Assembly (NCBI GenBank): GCA_002336915.1
Contig: DDET01000036.1
Coordinates: 1-35,986, forward strand
Source of the DNA: Bacteroidetes bacterium UBA1947
GTDB taxonomy: Bacteria; Bacteroidota; Bacteroidia; Chitinophagales; Chitinophagaceae
Reading direction: 5' to 3'
DNA length: 35,986 nt
Under the pieces are notes generated by a model, which made no database searches, was not told the DNA's origin, and was given only the letters and a program-made list of their open reading frames with translations. Positions 1-7,510 of this stretch are shown here, one piece after another. Each line of letters opens with the position of its first letter. Position 1 is the stretch's first letter. The position numbers and the translations under genes were made by a program.

Positions 1-617
1 CGCCAGCAAAGGTCTATCTCTTCCATATGGGCGTAGAACTGGTCGTCGAGGCCGCCCAGCTTATGGTAAAGATCGGCCCGCACTACAAAGCAGCCACCTG
101 ATGCCCAGAAGACCTCGACGCTGTCGTTATACTGGCCTTCATCCTTTTCGAGTGTATCGAAGATGCGGCCCCGGCAGAACATGTAACCGTATTTATCTTT
201 GAATCCCCCGGCCGCGCCTGCGTACTCAAAGTACTCTTTCTCCCGCCAGTAGCGTATCTTGGGGGCACAGGCAGCCAGCATATCATCCGCTTCCATAGCA
301 TCGTGCAGGGGCTGGAACCAGCCTTCCGTCACTTCAAAATCGGCACTGAGGAGGATGTAGTATTTGGCGGTTATCTGCTTCAGCCCTTCGGCATAGCCAA
401 AAGCAAAGCCATGGTTCACAGGGATCTGTACGGTCTTTACAGTGGGATAATTGTCGAGTATGTATTGGTAGGTATCGTCGGTAGAGGCATTATCTACCAC
501 TATCACATCATAACCTGCACCGGCCTGGGAGACTATAAGCGGCAAAAACTGCTCATGCCATTTGCGGCCGTTATAGCTTAAAATGACAACGGCGGTATCT
601 TGCAGGCAATTGATCAT
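1..617 (-). CDS. Glycosyltransferase family 2, partial (3' end beyond the left edge)
   Basis: The reading frame opens at an ATG at 617 and runs off position 1 without a stop, giving about 205 residues. It starts with a GT-A nucleotide-binding strand (AVVILSYNG), then VIVVDNASTDDT, and a DxD-like segment LLSADFEV in which the usual N-S-D reads S-A-D. Further on come WASGGCFVVRADLY, GGLDDQFYAH and MEEIDLCW, typical of rhamnosyltransferase-like GT2 enzymes that add sugars to surface polysaccharide or lipid-linked acceptors in the cytoplasm. The donor sugar cannot be told. The small membrane protein gene at 638-859 ends 20 bases upstream in the same direction, so the two are probably cotranscribed. 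Confidence 0.88.
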   Translation of the reverse strand, partial: MINCLQDTAVVILSYNGRKWHEQFLPLIVSQAGAGYDVIVVDNASTDDTYQYILDNYPTVKTVQIPVNHGFAFGYAEGLKQITAKYYILLSADFEVTEGWFQPLHDAMEADDMLAACAPKIRYWREKEYFEYAGAAGGFKDKYGYMFCRGRIFDTLEKDEGQYNDSVEVFWASGGCFVVRADLYHKLGGLDDQFYAHMEEIDLCW

Positions 618-637
618 TGCTGAAGGTAAGCCAATAA

Positions 638-859
638 TTATTTATACTTTGGCTCGTAAAGGGTATTATCAGGCACTTTTACATCATCATTTTTCTGGAA
701 CTTGTGCTCCCAAAGGTTGTAGCAACCGGCCCATGCAAAAATGAAAAAGCCGAAAAAGCCCAGAAGGAATAAAAAACGTGATTTAGATGGCTTGTTGTAT
801 TCAATGTCAGCCGGATTATCTATTTCCTGTATATCCTGATTATTTTGTTGCATGTCCAT
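638..859 (-). CDS. Small single-pass membrane protein, unknown function
   Basis: 73 residues. A polar N-terminus rich in Asn, Gln and Asp is followed by a basic stretch (KPSKSR) and one hydrophobic helix at about residues 29-48 (FLFLLGFFGFFIFAW), then a short charged tail, so the N-terminus is probably cytoplasmic. ATG codons lie at 859 and 853. A TAnnTTTG-type -7 box (TATTTTTG, read on the minus strand at 886-879) lies about 20 bases upstream, which supports a real gene. It is followed closely by the glycosyltransferase. I do not recognise the family. Confidence 0.6.
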   Translation of the reverse strand: MDMQQNNQDIQEIDNPADIEYNKPSKSRFLFLLGFFGFFIFAWAGCYNLWEHKFQKNDDVKVPDNTLYEPKYK

Positions 860-940
860 GAGTAAAAATTACCGTGGGCAAAAATAATAGTTATTCACTC
901 AAAATCATAATATTTTTACCTTGTTTTCGTTTTGCTGCAT

Positions 941-2077
941 ATGCGTCAATATATTAACTGGAAGAGCTATTTGATCGTGATCGCCCTGGCGATAGTGACT
1001 GCTACACTTTATTATACCAACAGGCTGGCCAAAAAGCTGGCCGATGAGGAAAAAAGAAGGGTAGAGCAAGTGGTGGAGGGCATAAAAACGCTGAACAATG
1101 CAAAGCCCAGCCAGGACCTGTCCTTCGCGTCGGACATCGTAACACAGAACACTACCATACCACTGATCATCACTGATGAGCGGGGAAACATCAAGGACTC
1201 AAAAAACATAGATACCCTTAATAACAAGAACGGGCGCAAGCTACTGGAGGAAAAGCTGGCCAGCTATAAATCGGAACACGACCCGATAGTGTCCGATTTT
1301 GGTTCGGGTATCAACTACATCTACTATGGCGAGTCGTACCTGCTGATGCAACTTCGTTACTTCCCTTATGTGCAGCTTACCATCATATTGCTGTTCCTTT
1401 TGATAGTGCTGATAGCGCTCAGCACGGCGCACCGGTCGATACAGAACCAGGTATGGGTGGGCCTCTCGAAAGAGACGGCACACCAGCTTGGCACCCCGCT
1501 CAGCTCGATAGAGGCATGGATGGAACTGCTGAAGGAGCACGAGGTGAACGACGATGCCGTAACCGAAATGCGGAAGGACCTAGACCGCCTGAAACTGGTG
1601 GCCGACCGCTTCAGCAAGGTGGGCAGCGCGCCGCAGCTGGAGGAAGAGAACCTGGTGCCCCGCCTGCAGAACATGGTGGACTATATGCAAAAAAGATCGC
1701 CCCAAAAAGTGACCATCTCGCTGCAAACAAATAAGCAGGAGGTGCCTGTGAACATAAGCGGGCCGCTCTTTGACTGGGTAGTGGAGAACCTGATACGCAA
1801 TGCCCTGGATGCTATGGCAGGCAAGGGCATCATAGAGGTAAGGATAACAGACCAGCCCCACCATGTGTATGTGGACATAAGCGATACAGGCAAAGGCATA
1901 CCCAAGCACCAGGTAAAGAAGATATTCAACCCCGGCTATACTACCAAGAAGCGTGGCTGGGGGCTGGGCCTGTCGCTATCCAAGCGTATTATAGAAAAAT
2001 ACCATCATGGTTCGCTCTTTGTAAAGCAGTCTGAGATAGACAAGGGGACAACCTTCCGTATTATTTTGAGGAGATAA
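941..2077 (+). CDS. Sensor histidine kinase, membrane-bound
   Basis: 378 residues from the ATG at 941; a TTG three codons earlier also opens the frame but is less likely. A first membrane helix (about residues 10-27) and a second (about 144-163) enclose a roughly 115-residue extracytoplasmic sensor region without a recognised fold. The phospho-acceptor motif is SKETAHQLGTPLSSIEAW, with His at about 181. The ATPase domain follows, with an N-box (ENLIRNALDAM), a G1 box (DISDTGKGIP), an F-box (IFNPGYTTK) and a G2 box (GWGLGLSLSKRIIE). No response regulator lies beside it, so its partner must be elsewhere. A short GC hairpin follows the stop. Confidence 0.92.
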   Translation: MRQYINWKSYLIVIALAIVTATLYYTNRLAKKLADEEKRRVEQVVEGIKTLNNAKPSQDLSFASDIVTQNTTIPLIITDERGNIKDSKNIDTLNNKNGRKLLEEKLASYKSEHDPIVSDFGSGINYIYYGESYLLMQLRYFPYVQLTIILLFLLIVLIALSTAHRSIQNQVWVGLSKETAHQLGTPLSSIEAWMELLKEHEVNDDAVTEMRKDLDRLKLVADRFSKVGSAPQLEEENLVPRLQNMVDYMQKRSPQKVTISLQTNKQEVPVNISGPLFDWVVENLIRNALDAMAGKGIIEVRITDQPHHVYVDISDTGKGIPKHQVKKIFNPGYTTKKRGWGLGLSLSKRIIEKYHHGSLFVKQSEIDKGTTFRIILRR

Positions 2078-2088
2078 ACCCTCCCGAC

Positions 2089-2117
2089 CCTCCCTAAAGG
2101 GAGGAGATAGATTTTTA
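2089..2117 (+). terminator. Hairpin after the sensor kinase
   Basis: CCTCCC-TAAA-GGGAGG (2089-2104) is followed a few bases later by a T-rich stretch. It lies just after the kinase stop. The stem is short, so it is either a weak terminator or a copy of a dispersed intergenic GC hairpin. Confidence 0.45.
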
Positions 2118-2128
2118 ATTTCGTGTTC

Positions 2129-2158
2129 TTTGCTGTGCTGAAATTTCCTTTATATTTG
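2129..2158 (+). promoter_or_regulatory. Promoter of tRNA-Leu
   Basis: TTTG at 2129-2132, an 18-base gap and TATATTTG at 2151-2158 match the Bacteroidota housekeeping promoter (TTG...TAnnTTTG). The predicted start is a few bases ahead of the tRNA. Confidence 0.65.
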
Positions 2159-2169
2159 CAGTCCTCAAT

Positions 2170-2254
2170 GCGGCGATGGCGAAATTGGTAGACGCACTAC
2201 TTTGAGGTGGTAGCGCCTGTAACGGGCATGGGAGTTCGAATCTCCTTTGCCGCA
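2170..2254 (+). tRNA. tRNA-Leu (anticodon GAG)
   Basis: The acceptor stem GCGGCGA (2170-2176) pairs with TTGCCGC (2247-2253), with discriminator A at 2254. The anticodon stem CUACU/GGUAG encloses the loop UUGAGGU, so the anticodon is GAG, reading CUC and CUU. The long variable arm between the anticodon stem and the T arm is typical of type II leucine tRNAs. The T arm contains GGTTCGAAT-type sequence (GAGTTCGAATCTC). The terminal CCA is not encoded. Confidence 0.96.
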
Positions 2255-2257
2255 CGG

Positions 2258-2288
2258 AAAGCGAAGTCAATACGACTTCGCTTTTTTC
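2258..2288 (+). terminator. Rho-independent terminator of tRNA-Leu
   Basis: GCGAAGTC (2261-2268) pairs perfectly with GACTTCGC (2274-2281) across a 5-base loop and is followed by six T. Confidence 0.93.
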
Positions 2289-2469
2289 GTTTCATTAACA
2301 CCCCGTTCCTTTCCCTGATCGAATAGTAACTGTCTTTAATAATAGTGAACCGGAACTTGCATATTCTTTTTGAGTATAAGTAGTGGATGCCGCCTGTTCG
2401 ATTGTTATACTATAAAGCGAAAATATTTTGCCGGAAGCTATAATTCATCTGCAATATCCCCTGACCGGA

Positions 2470-3042
2470 ATGGACAAAGAAGCCGTTAATGCAGTATATA
2501 CCGCAACTGATAACACGGCCATCTTTGAGCGGCTATTCAGGGAAAACTTTGAGCGCCTGCATTCGTATGCGTGTACTATAACAAAAGATGAAGCGGCGGC
2601 GGAGGAGATAGTGCAACAGGTGTTTTACAAGCTGTGGGAAGGAAAAGACAAAGTGGAACTGGGTGGCGATGCCACTGCATACCTATACAAAGCGGTTTAT
2701 AGCCAAAGCCTAAATTTTTTGAAGCATAACAAGGTTAAGAAGAACTATAAGGCATATTTTTTTGATACCAATAAAGAAGCTGATCAAAATGCTGACCCTG
2801 CAGTGCTGAATGAGCTAAGGGAGAAAATTGATATAGCGCTGAACGAATTGCCTAAGCAATGCAGAACGGTCTTCCAGATGAGCAGGTTTGAAGAGTTGAA
2901 GTATAAGGAGATAGCAGATAAGCTAGGAGTATCGGTAAAGACGGTGGAGAACCAAGTGTGCAAGGCACTGAGACTGTTGAGAAAAAAACTGGCCGATTAC
3001 CTGCCATTACTATGTATGCTGTTCATAAACGTTAAAAAATAG
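2470..3042 (+). CDS. ECF RNA polymerase sigma factor
   Basis: 190 residues from the ATG at 2470; a TTG at 2428 would add 14 residues with no family support. Sigma region 2 contains FERLFRENFERLHSYACTI and AEEIVQQVFYKLWEGK. Region 4 contains LNELPKQCRTVFQMSRFEE and the helix-turn-helix YKEIADKLGVSVKTVENQV. This is the Bacteroidetes-type ECF pattern that is normally paired with a membrane anti-sigma factor. The gene at 3047 starts 4 bases after the stop and encodes such a protein, so the two are almost certainly cotranscribed. The regulated genes cannot be told from the window; the DUF1573 gene downstream may be one. Confidence 0.93.
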   Translation: MDKEAVNAVYTATDNTAIFERLFRENFERLHSYACTITKDEAAAEEIVQQVFYKLWEGKDKVELGGDATAYLYKAVYSQSLNFLKHNKVKKNYKAYFFDTNKEADQNADPAVLNELREKIDIALNELPKQCRTVFQMSRFEELKYKEIADKLGVSVKTVENQVCKALRLLRKKLADYLPLLCMLFINVKK

Positions 3043-3046
3043 AGCC

Positions 3047-4000
3047 GTGAGCAAGAACAAACTAAATATCACTGATGCGCTGCTGGTGAAGTACCTGCAG
3101 GGTGAGCTGCAAGAAAGTGAGCAAGTGAGTGTGGCCCATGCAATAAGTGTGCAGGGCGATGTAAGAAAGCAATTTGAACGGTTGCAGCAGATATGGAATG
3201 AGTGCAGCAAGATAGGAGTAAAGAGCACTGTAAATGTGGATGAGGCCTGGCAGCGGTTCAAACAAGGAATTGCAACAAGCGAAAATAATAATAGAATCAT
3301 TGCACTGCCTGCGTATAATAAATGGTTGAGAGTGGCGGCTGTGTTGTTATTGTTTGTGGGGATAGCGGGGGTGAATTATTACAAGGTGAACAGGCATAAG
3401 GACCAAGCTATTGGCAAACGATATGTAAGCGCCACAGCTGCACAAAAAACTGCAGCAAGTAGTTATATTGCAACAGTAGGCAACAGCAAGTTGCCTGCCG
3501 AAAATACAGGGAAGGTAAAAAAGACAAATATCCCAGCAGTAAAGAGCAGAAAAGGACCAGGGAAAGAAATGAGCGTGTATGAGAAAGATGGTAATAAAGC
3601 AACTGTATGTAACAGTACCAGCAGCCCAATGGAAATATGCATTATCCAGCAGCTTAAATGTCCGGACGGGCAGTTGTCGATAATATCCACATGCAGTAAA
3701 CTACAGCCGGATGAAGCGAATAGCCTGCGATATAAACACTTTGACAAAAATGCAGGGAGTTGCAAGGCTATAGTGGATGAGATAACTATAAAGAAAGTGA
3801 CTACTGGTGAAATGATGGTCTTTAATGCAGATTCAAAACCAGTTACTGCGGGCGAGCTGTTCAGCTATATCTCCGGGCAAAAAAAGGGAGATGTACTGGC
3901 AGGTTCATTTGATGCAGACTGCCTTGCATTTGACAGTAAATCGGGCGACTTCGTTCTGCAACAATGCCCGCCGGGTGGCAATAATGAGCACTGTTACTAG
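3047..4000 (+). CDS. Putative membrane anti-sigma factor with Cys-rich outer domain
   Basis: 317 residues from a GTG; there is no early in-frame ATG. The N-terminal cytoplasmic part (about 1-90) resembles the anti-sigma region of FecR-type proteins (TDALLVKYLQGEL, VDEAWQRFK). A single membrane helix follows at about 93-112 (WLRVAAVLLLFVGIAGV). The outer part does not show the usual FecR beta domain. It is a basic linker and then about 130 residues with eight cysteines and no fold I recognise. Position directly behind the ECF sigma gene supports the role of binding and releasing that sigma factor. Confidence 0.75.
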   Translation: MSKNKLNITDALLVKYLQGELQESEQVSVAHAISVQGDVRKQFERLQQIWNECSKIGVKSTVNVDEAWQRFKQGIATSENNNRIIALPAYNKWLRVAAVLLLFVGIAGVNYYKVNRHKDQAIGKRYVSATAAQKTAASSYIATVGNSKLPAENTGKVKKTNIPAVKSRKGPGKEMSVYEKDGNKATVCNSTSSPMEICIIQQLKCPDGQLSIISTCSKLQPDEANSLRYKHFDKNAGSCKAIVDEITIKKVTTGEMMVFNADSKPVTAGELFSYISGQKKGDVLAGSFDADCLAFDSKSGDFVLQQCPPGGNNEHCY

Positions 4001-4039
4001 CACAGAAATTCTAATTACATAACGCAAAAAAACACGATC

Positions 4040-4531
4040 ATGAACAAAGCAATCATTATGCTTATTGGCATTGCCATGGGCACCAGCGCTGCAAGCGCAC
4101 AAGACAAGAAAGTACAGATAGCGGCACAGCAGGCCAGTGCAAAAACCCAGACATCGCAGGCAGGTAAACTGGTGTTTGTAAAAGATACCTATGATTTCGG
4201 TGAGCTTACAGAAGGAGACCCGGCAGCGTATGACTTTGTATTTACCAACAAAGGCAAGGTGCCTGTTTTAATAAAAAGCGCCAGTGCAGGCTGTGGATGC
4301 ACTAAACCTACAGCACCTACTGCGCCCATACTATCAGGGAAGACAGACAAGATACATGTAGCCTACACTACCGCTGGCCACCCGGGACCGTTTACCAAAG
4401 AAGTGATCGTTCTATCGGATGCGGAAGAGGGACAGATGGTGCTGCATATTAAAGGCACAGTAAAGCCAAAACCAACAGGTATTGCAGCATCTGTTCCTGC
4501 AGCGGGTTCATCAACGGTAGTGAACAAATAA
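4040..4531 (+). CDS. DUF1573 domain protein, exported
   Basis: 163 residues with a Sec signal peptide (MNKAIIMLIGIAMGTSAASA, cleavage near AQD). The DUF1573 domain spans about 42-145, with YDFGELTEGDPAAYDFVFTN and the conserved SASAGCGCTKP motif, a beta-sandwich resembling the MSP/ASH fold. The molecular role is unknown. It is 39 bases downstream of the anti-sigma gene on the same strand and may belong to the same unit, for example as an envelope protein made under ECF control. It ends at a strong bidirectional terminator. Confidence 0.9.
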   Translation: MNKAIIMLIGIAMGTSAASAQDKKVQIAAQQASAKTQTSQAGKLVFVKDTYDFGELTEGDPAAYDFVFTNKGKVPVLIKSASAGCGCTKPTAPTAPILSGKTDKIHVAYTTAGHPGPFTKEVIVLSDAEEGQMVLHIKGTVKPKPTGIAASVPAAGSSTVVNK

Positions 4532-4546
4532 TAATAGGGTGTAAAT

Positions 4547-4587
4547 AAGATGCCCGCATCCCTTATCCAGGATGCGGGCATCTTTAC
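4547..4587. terminator. Bidirectional terminator
   Basis: AAGATGCCCGCATCC (4547-4561) pairs perfectly with GGATGCGGGCATCTT (4570-4584) over an 8-base loop. A/T-rich flanks allow it to serve the DUF1573 gene (+) and the convergent MbnP-like gene (-). Confidence 0.9.
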
Positions 4588-4598
4588 AGAGAATATTT

Positions 4599-5348
4599 TT
4601 ATAAGCCCCAACTGAACATCTTCTGTTCGCGGTTGGCAAGAGTGGTTGCAAAAATCTGGTCGGTGAATGGTGTGTTTGTGGGTTGTGTTTTGAAGTTGAG
4701 CGATTGCAGAAAAACACTGTAATCAACTTTTATATCCAGGATCTGCGACTGGTGAGCTACCATTGAGAATGAGTGATTGGGCATGCTCACCTTACGGGCC
4801 AGGTTATCCGTACCGACCTGGTAGCTGAAGGATGTATTCAGCAGGCCATTTTGTGCGGCAGTAGTATCTGCCTTTCCCTGTACGTTCATGAATATGTAAC
4901 CCTGGCCATCGCCAAAGTACATACTTGGGCTCTGCGGTGACAGGGGGCCTGTGGCATGCTGTGCAGGATTGCCCGCGTTGGTGGTAGGATCGAGGCCAAC
5001 GGTGAACGTAATAGACCTGTAATTGCCTACGGGTACACTGTCAACAAGATATTCTTCGCCGCCAAGGTTTACCAGGGTATACCTTCCGTAAGACTGCCAA
5101 TCAGTACCATCTGAATTATGGAGCGTGATCTGTGAAATGTAAAAACTGGCCTGGCTCAACTGGTAACGCCTGCCTGAATCGTCATATCCCATGGTACCTG
5201 TGGTTACCTTGGTGTCATTAATGTAATGGTGCATGTGAAAGATCAATGCTGCCCGCTGCGTAGGCGTGAAATCGATATTTCGCTTGCAAGAACTGAAAGT
5301 AAGCGCCAGTCCTGCCAGTATAATAAATGTTTTTAAACCTGTAGTCAT
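4599..5348 (-). CDS. MbnP-like lipoprotein (PF20243-type), possible copper-binding
   Basis: 249 residues from the ATG at 5348; a TTG at 5369 also opens the frame but disturbs the signal peptide. Lipoprotein signal MTTGLKTFIILAGLALTFSSC. The mature part contains IFHMHHYINDTKV, RRYQLSQASFYISQI, ITFTVGLDPTTNAG, PSMYFGDGQGYIFMN and a final antiparallel region. This order matches the MbnP-like family, found beside methanobactin genes in methanotrophs and often beside copper or cytochrome peroxidase genes in Bacteroidota. Here no MbnH-like peroxidase is next to it. The role in metal handling is an inference from the family. Confidence 0.8.
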   Translation of the reverse strand: MTTGLKTFIILAGLALTFSSCKRNIDFTPTQRAALIFHMHHYINDTKVTTGTMGYDDSGRRYQLSQASFYISQITLHNSDGTDWQSYGRYTLVNLGGEEYLVDSVPVGNYRSITFTVGLDPTTNAGNPAQHATGPLSPQSPSMYFGDGQGYIFMNVQGKADTTAAQNGLLNTSFSYQVGTDNLARKVSMPNHSFSMVAHQSQILDIKVDYSVFLQSLNFKTQPTNTPFTDQIFATTLANREQKMFSWGL

Positions 5349-5607
5349 AAGCAGTTTATTTATTGGCAATTCAACTATGTATAAAGGTAAGAAGGTGATC
5401 GGGGATAAAGATAATTTAATAGTATAAAATGTGGTAGAAAGGAAGTTAAATGCGGTGAATTTTAGTGTTTCTTTATGATACGGGACTTATTTTAGGGTTT
5501 TACGGTGAAAAAATGGAGGCATTTGTATAGAAATCTAAGCATCTGCATTATCTTGCTTTCAATATAAGCATTATAAATATTAAATCTTATTAGGTATCTT
5601 AGGGCAT

Positions 5608-6012
5608 ATGAAAGCAAAAATCTTCTTTCTTGGTTTACTGGTTGCAGGCACTGCTATTCTTTTTACAGCATGCCGGAAAAATAAAATAACCGGTGGTGCC
5701 ACCGGCGGTATGGCTACGCTGAACGTAGCTGCACAACATTCGGGGCATGATATAGACAGCTGCTGGATATACATTAAATACAACGCTGTTGAGGCGCCTG
5801 TACAAACAGGCTACGATGATTCAGCCTTAGCGGCAGTGAAAGGCGTGGGAAGGCCTATTGCGGCATTCCGCAACCTGACCACGGGTAATTACTACCTGTA
5901 TGCTAAAGGTTACGACCCCGTGTACCAACAGCCTGCAACGGGTGGTATGGCATACACGATAGACCAGGAGAAAGAATACTACATCAACCTGCAAATGACC
6001 GTGCATAAATAA
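5608..6012 (+). CDS. Small lipoprotein, unknown function
   Basis: 134 residues with a lipoprotein signal (MKAKIFFLGLLVAGTAILFTAC). The mature part looks like one beta-sandwich domain of the carboxypeptidase-regulatory or prealbumin-like sort (TLNVAAQHSGHDIDSCWIYI, FRNLTTGNYYLYAKGYD). I do not recognise the family. It stands alone between a 259-base spacer and a strong terminator. Confidence 0.7.
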   Translation: MKAKIFFLGLLVAGTAILFTACRKNKITGGATGGMATLNVAAQHSGHDIDSCWIYIKYNAVEAPVQTGYDDSALAAVKGVGRPIAAFRNLTTGNYYLYAKGYDPVYQQPATGGMAYTIDQEKEYYINLQMTVHK

Positions 6013-6026
6013 AGCAACATACTGCA

Positions 6027-6067
6027 TAAAAAAAATCCGCTGAATATTCATTCGGCGGATTTTTTTA
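6027..6067. terminator. Bidirectional terminator
   Basis: TCCGCTGAAT (6036-6045) pairs with ATTCGGCGGA (6050-6059), one G-U in RNA, flanked by A-run and T-run. It serves the lipoprotein gene (+) and the isomerase gene (-). Confidence 0.9.
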
Positions 6068-6077
6068 TTGAAAGAGA

Positions 6078-7061
6078 CTACACTTTTGCCAGCTGCCCTT
6101 TCAGGAAGTCGATCACTTTTACCTCGGTTGCATTTACATTGTGCAGGTCGGCAAGGTATACGGACATCCAATCGGTAACATGGATGAAGTAAAATATTTT
6201 TTCCCAGTAGCTCTTGCCTTTTGAGTATAGCTCAATAATATTAGGGGTGCATTTGTGAATTATCTTCTTGTTGATATCGATGCGTGTTTGCACACGGTCG
6301 TAATCATCATCGTTTCTTAAGATCAGTACCGCCTTTTTAGCGTCTTTGTCGCGCCAGCCCACCAGCTCATTGTGGTTCATCTCCGGCACCACCCCATGCA
6401 TGGCCAGCATTTTACTATTCTCATTTATTTGCTGGCGTATGCGTACAGTAAGGCCTTCGTAATCGGAAGCAGCATAGATGACCGGGAACTTGCCATTCAA
6501 TTTTTTTGCAATTGCTTTTGCTTTCTTTTGTATACTTTGTTCATCTTCTTTCAAAAGTTTGATAGAGGACTTAACGTTCCGTTTGAAATCGCCATTTATA
6601 AGGCCAAAGTATGCAAGGGTAAATAAGACCTGCACCATTGAGTAGCCAATACACGAACGCGGGGGCATGCCGGCGGGTAGCAATATGCAATCGATCTTTT
6701 TCTTTTTTGCGAGCTCAGCTATTTTTCCGCCCGATGTAATGCATACTATGGTGGCCTTTGCTTTCATTGCCTGCTGCATTGCAGCTATCGTTTCTTCGGT
6801 ATTGCCGGAGTATGACGATACAATGACGAGGGAATGTTTGTTGACAAAGGCAGGCAGGAAATAATCTTTGTTTACAGCAAAGGGGATCTTCATTTTATCG
6901 AACACATAATTCTGGACTATGGAGCCCCCAATACCACTCCCCCCCAGTCCGGTCAATATTACATTGCCAAACTCTTTTCCCGCTGAAAGGAAACGGTAAC
7001 TTTGTCCTATTATCAACGCTTCGTGTAACTGTGCAGGGAAGTCTAAGATCAATTGCTTCAT
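6078..7061 (-). CDS. Bifunctional phosphoglucose/phosphomannose isomerase
   Basis: 327 residues, the usual length for this archaeal/bacterial SIS-domain family. It interconverts glucose-6-P or mannose-6-P with fructose-6-P in the cytoplasm. First SIS domain: VILTGLGGSGIGGSI, then VIVSSYSGNTEETI and PPRSCIGYSM. The second half carries VIYAASDYEGL, RIRQQINENSK, the family motif PEMNHNELVGW with the catalytic Glu/His neighbourhood, and a C-terminal helix KVIDFLKGQLAKV. The start codon lies only 15 bases from the divergent yraN start, so its promoter must lie within yraN or the genes share control elements. Confidence 0.92.
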   Translation of the reverse strand: MKQLILDFPAQLHEALIIGQSYRFLSAGKEFGNVILTGLGGSGIGGSIVQNYVFDKMKIPFAVNKDYFLPAFVNKHSLVIVSSYSGNTEETIAAMQQAMKAKATIVCITSGGKIAELAKKKKIDCILLPAGMPPRSCIGYSMVQVLFTLAYFGLINGDFKRNVKSSIKLLKEDEQSIQKKAKAIAKKLNGKFPVIYAASDYEGLTVRIRQQINENSKMLAMHGVVPEMNHNELVGWRDKDAKKAVLILRNDDDYDRVQTRIDINKKIIHKCTPNIIELYSKGKSYWEKIFYFIHVTDWMSVYLADLHNVNATEVKVIDFLKGQLAKV

Positions 7062-7076
7062 ATTTTCTCCATTTCA

Positions 7077-7433
7077 ATGGCCAAACATAACGAAACTGGC
7101 ATAAAAGGCGAACAAATAGCGGAAAACTTTTTGCTAAAAAAGGGTTATAAAATCATGCATTGCAACTGGCGGTTTGGCCGGAAGGAAGTAGATATCATAG
7201 CCGAAAAGGATAATGTATTGGTGTTTGTGGAGGTAAAAACAAGAGGCAGCTATAATTTTGGCTTCCCTGAAGAAGCGGTAAACCTGAAAAAGCAACATTT
7301 CCTGAAGCTGGCTGCCGAGGCCTACCTTGAGGCCGAAACGACATATACCTACGTACGTTTTGACACCATTAGCGTACTGCTGGAGCGAGACATGGTAAAA
7401 GAGGTGATTCATTTCGAGGATGCATTTTATTAG
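7077..7433 (+). CDS. yraN: YraN/UPF0102 family protein
   Basis: 118 residues from the ATG at 7077; an upstream TTG at 7053 would overlap the divergent gene. It has a restriction-endonuclease-like fold with the family signatures GIKGEQIAENFLLKKGYKI, NWRFGRKEVDIIAEKD and LVFVEVKTRGS (the E-V-D...E-V-K metal-site pattern of Holliday-junction-resolvase-like nucleases). The biological role of the family is not settled. Length is normal. Confidence 0.92.
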   Translation: MAKHNETGIKGEQIAENFLLKKGYKIMHCNWRFGRKEVDIIAEKDNVLVFVEVKTRGSYNFGFPEEAVNLKKQHFLKLAAEAYLEAETTYTYVRFDTISVLLERDMVKEVIHFEDAFY

Positions 7434-7457
7434 CAAATAATAAAATGCGTATCTATG

Positions 7458-7487
7458 TTGACTCTCATTAAAAAATTGTTATTTTTA
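7458..7487 (+). promoter_or_regulatory. Promoter of the esterase gene
   Basis: TTG at 7458-7460, a 19-base spacer and TATTTTTA at 7480-7487 fit the Bacteroidota promoter with one mismatch, about 23 bases upstream of the start codon. Confidence 0.5.
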
Positions 7488-7510
7488 CTAGAATTAAACA
7501 AATCTACTTT

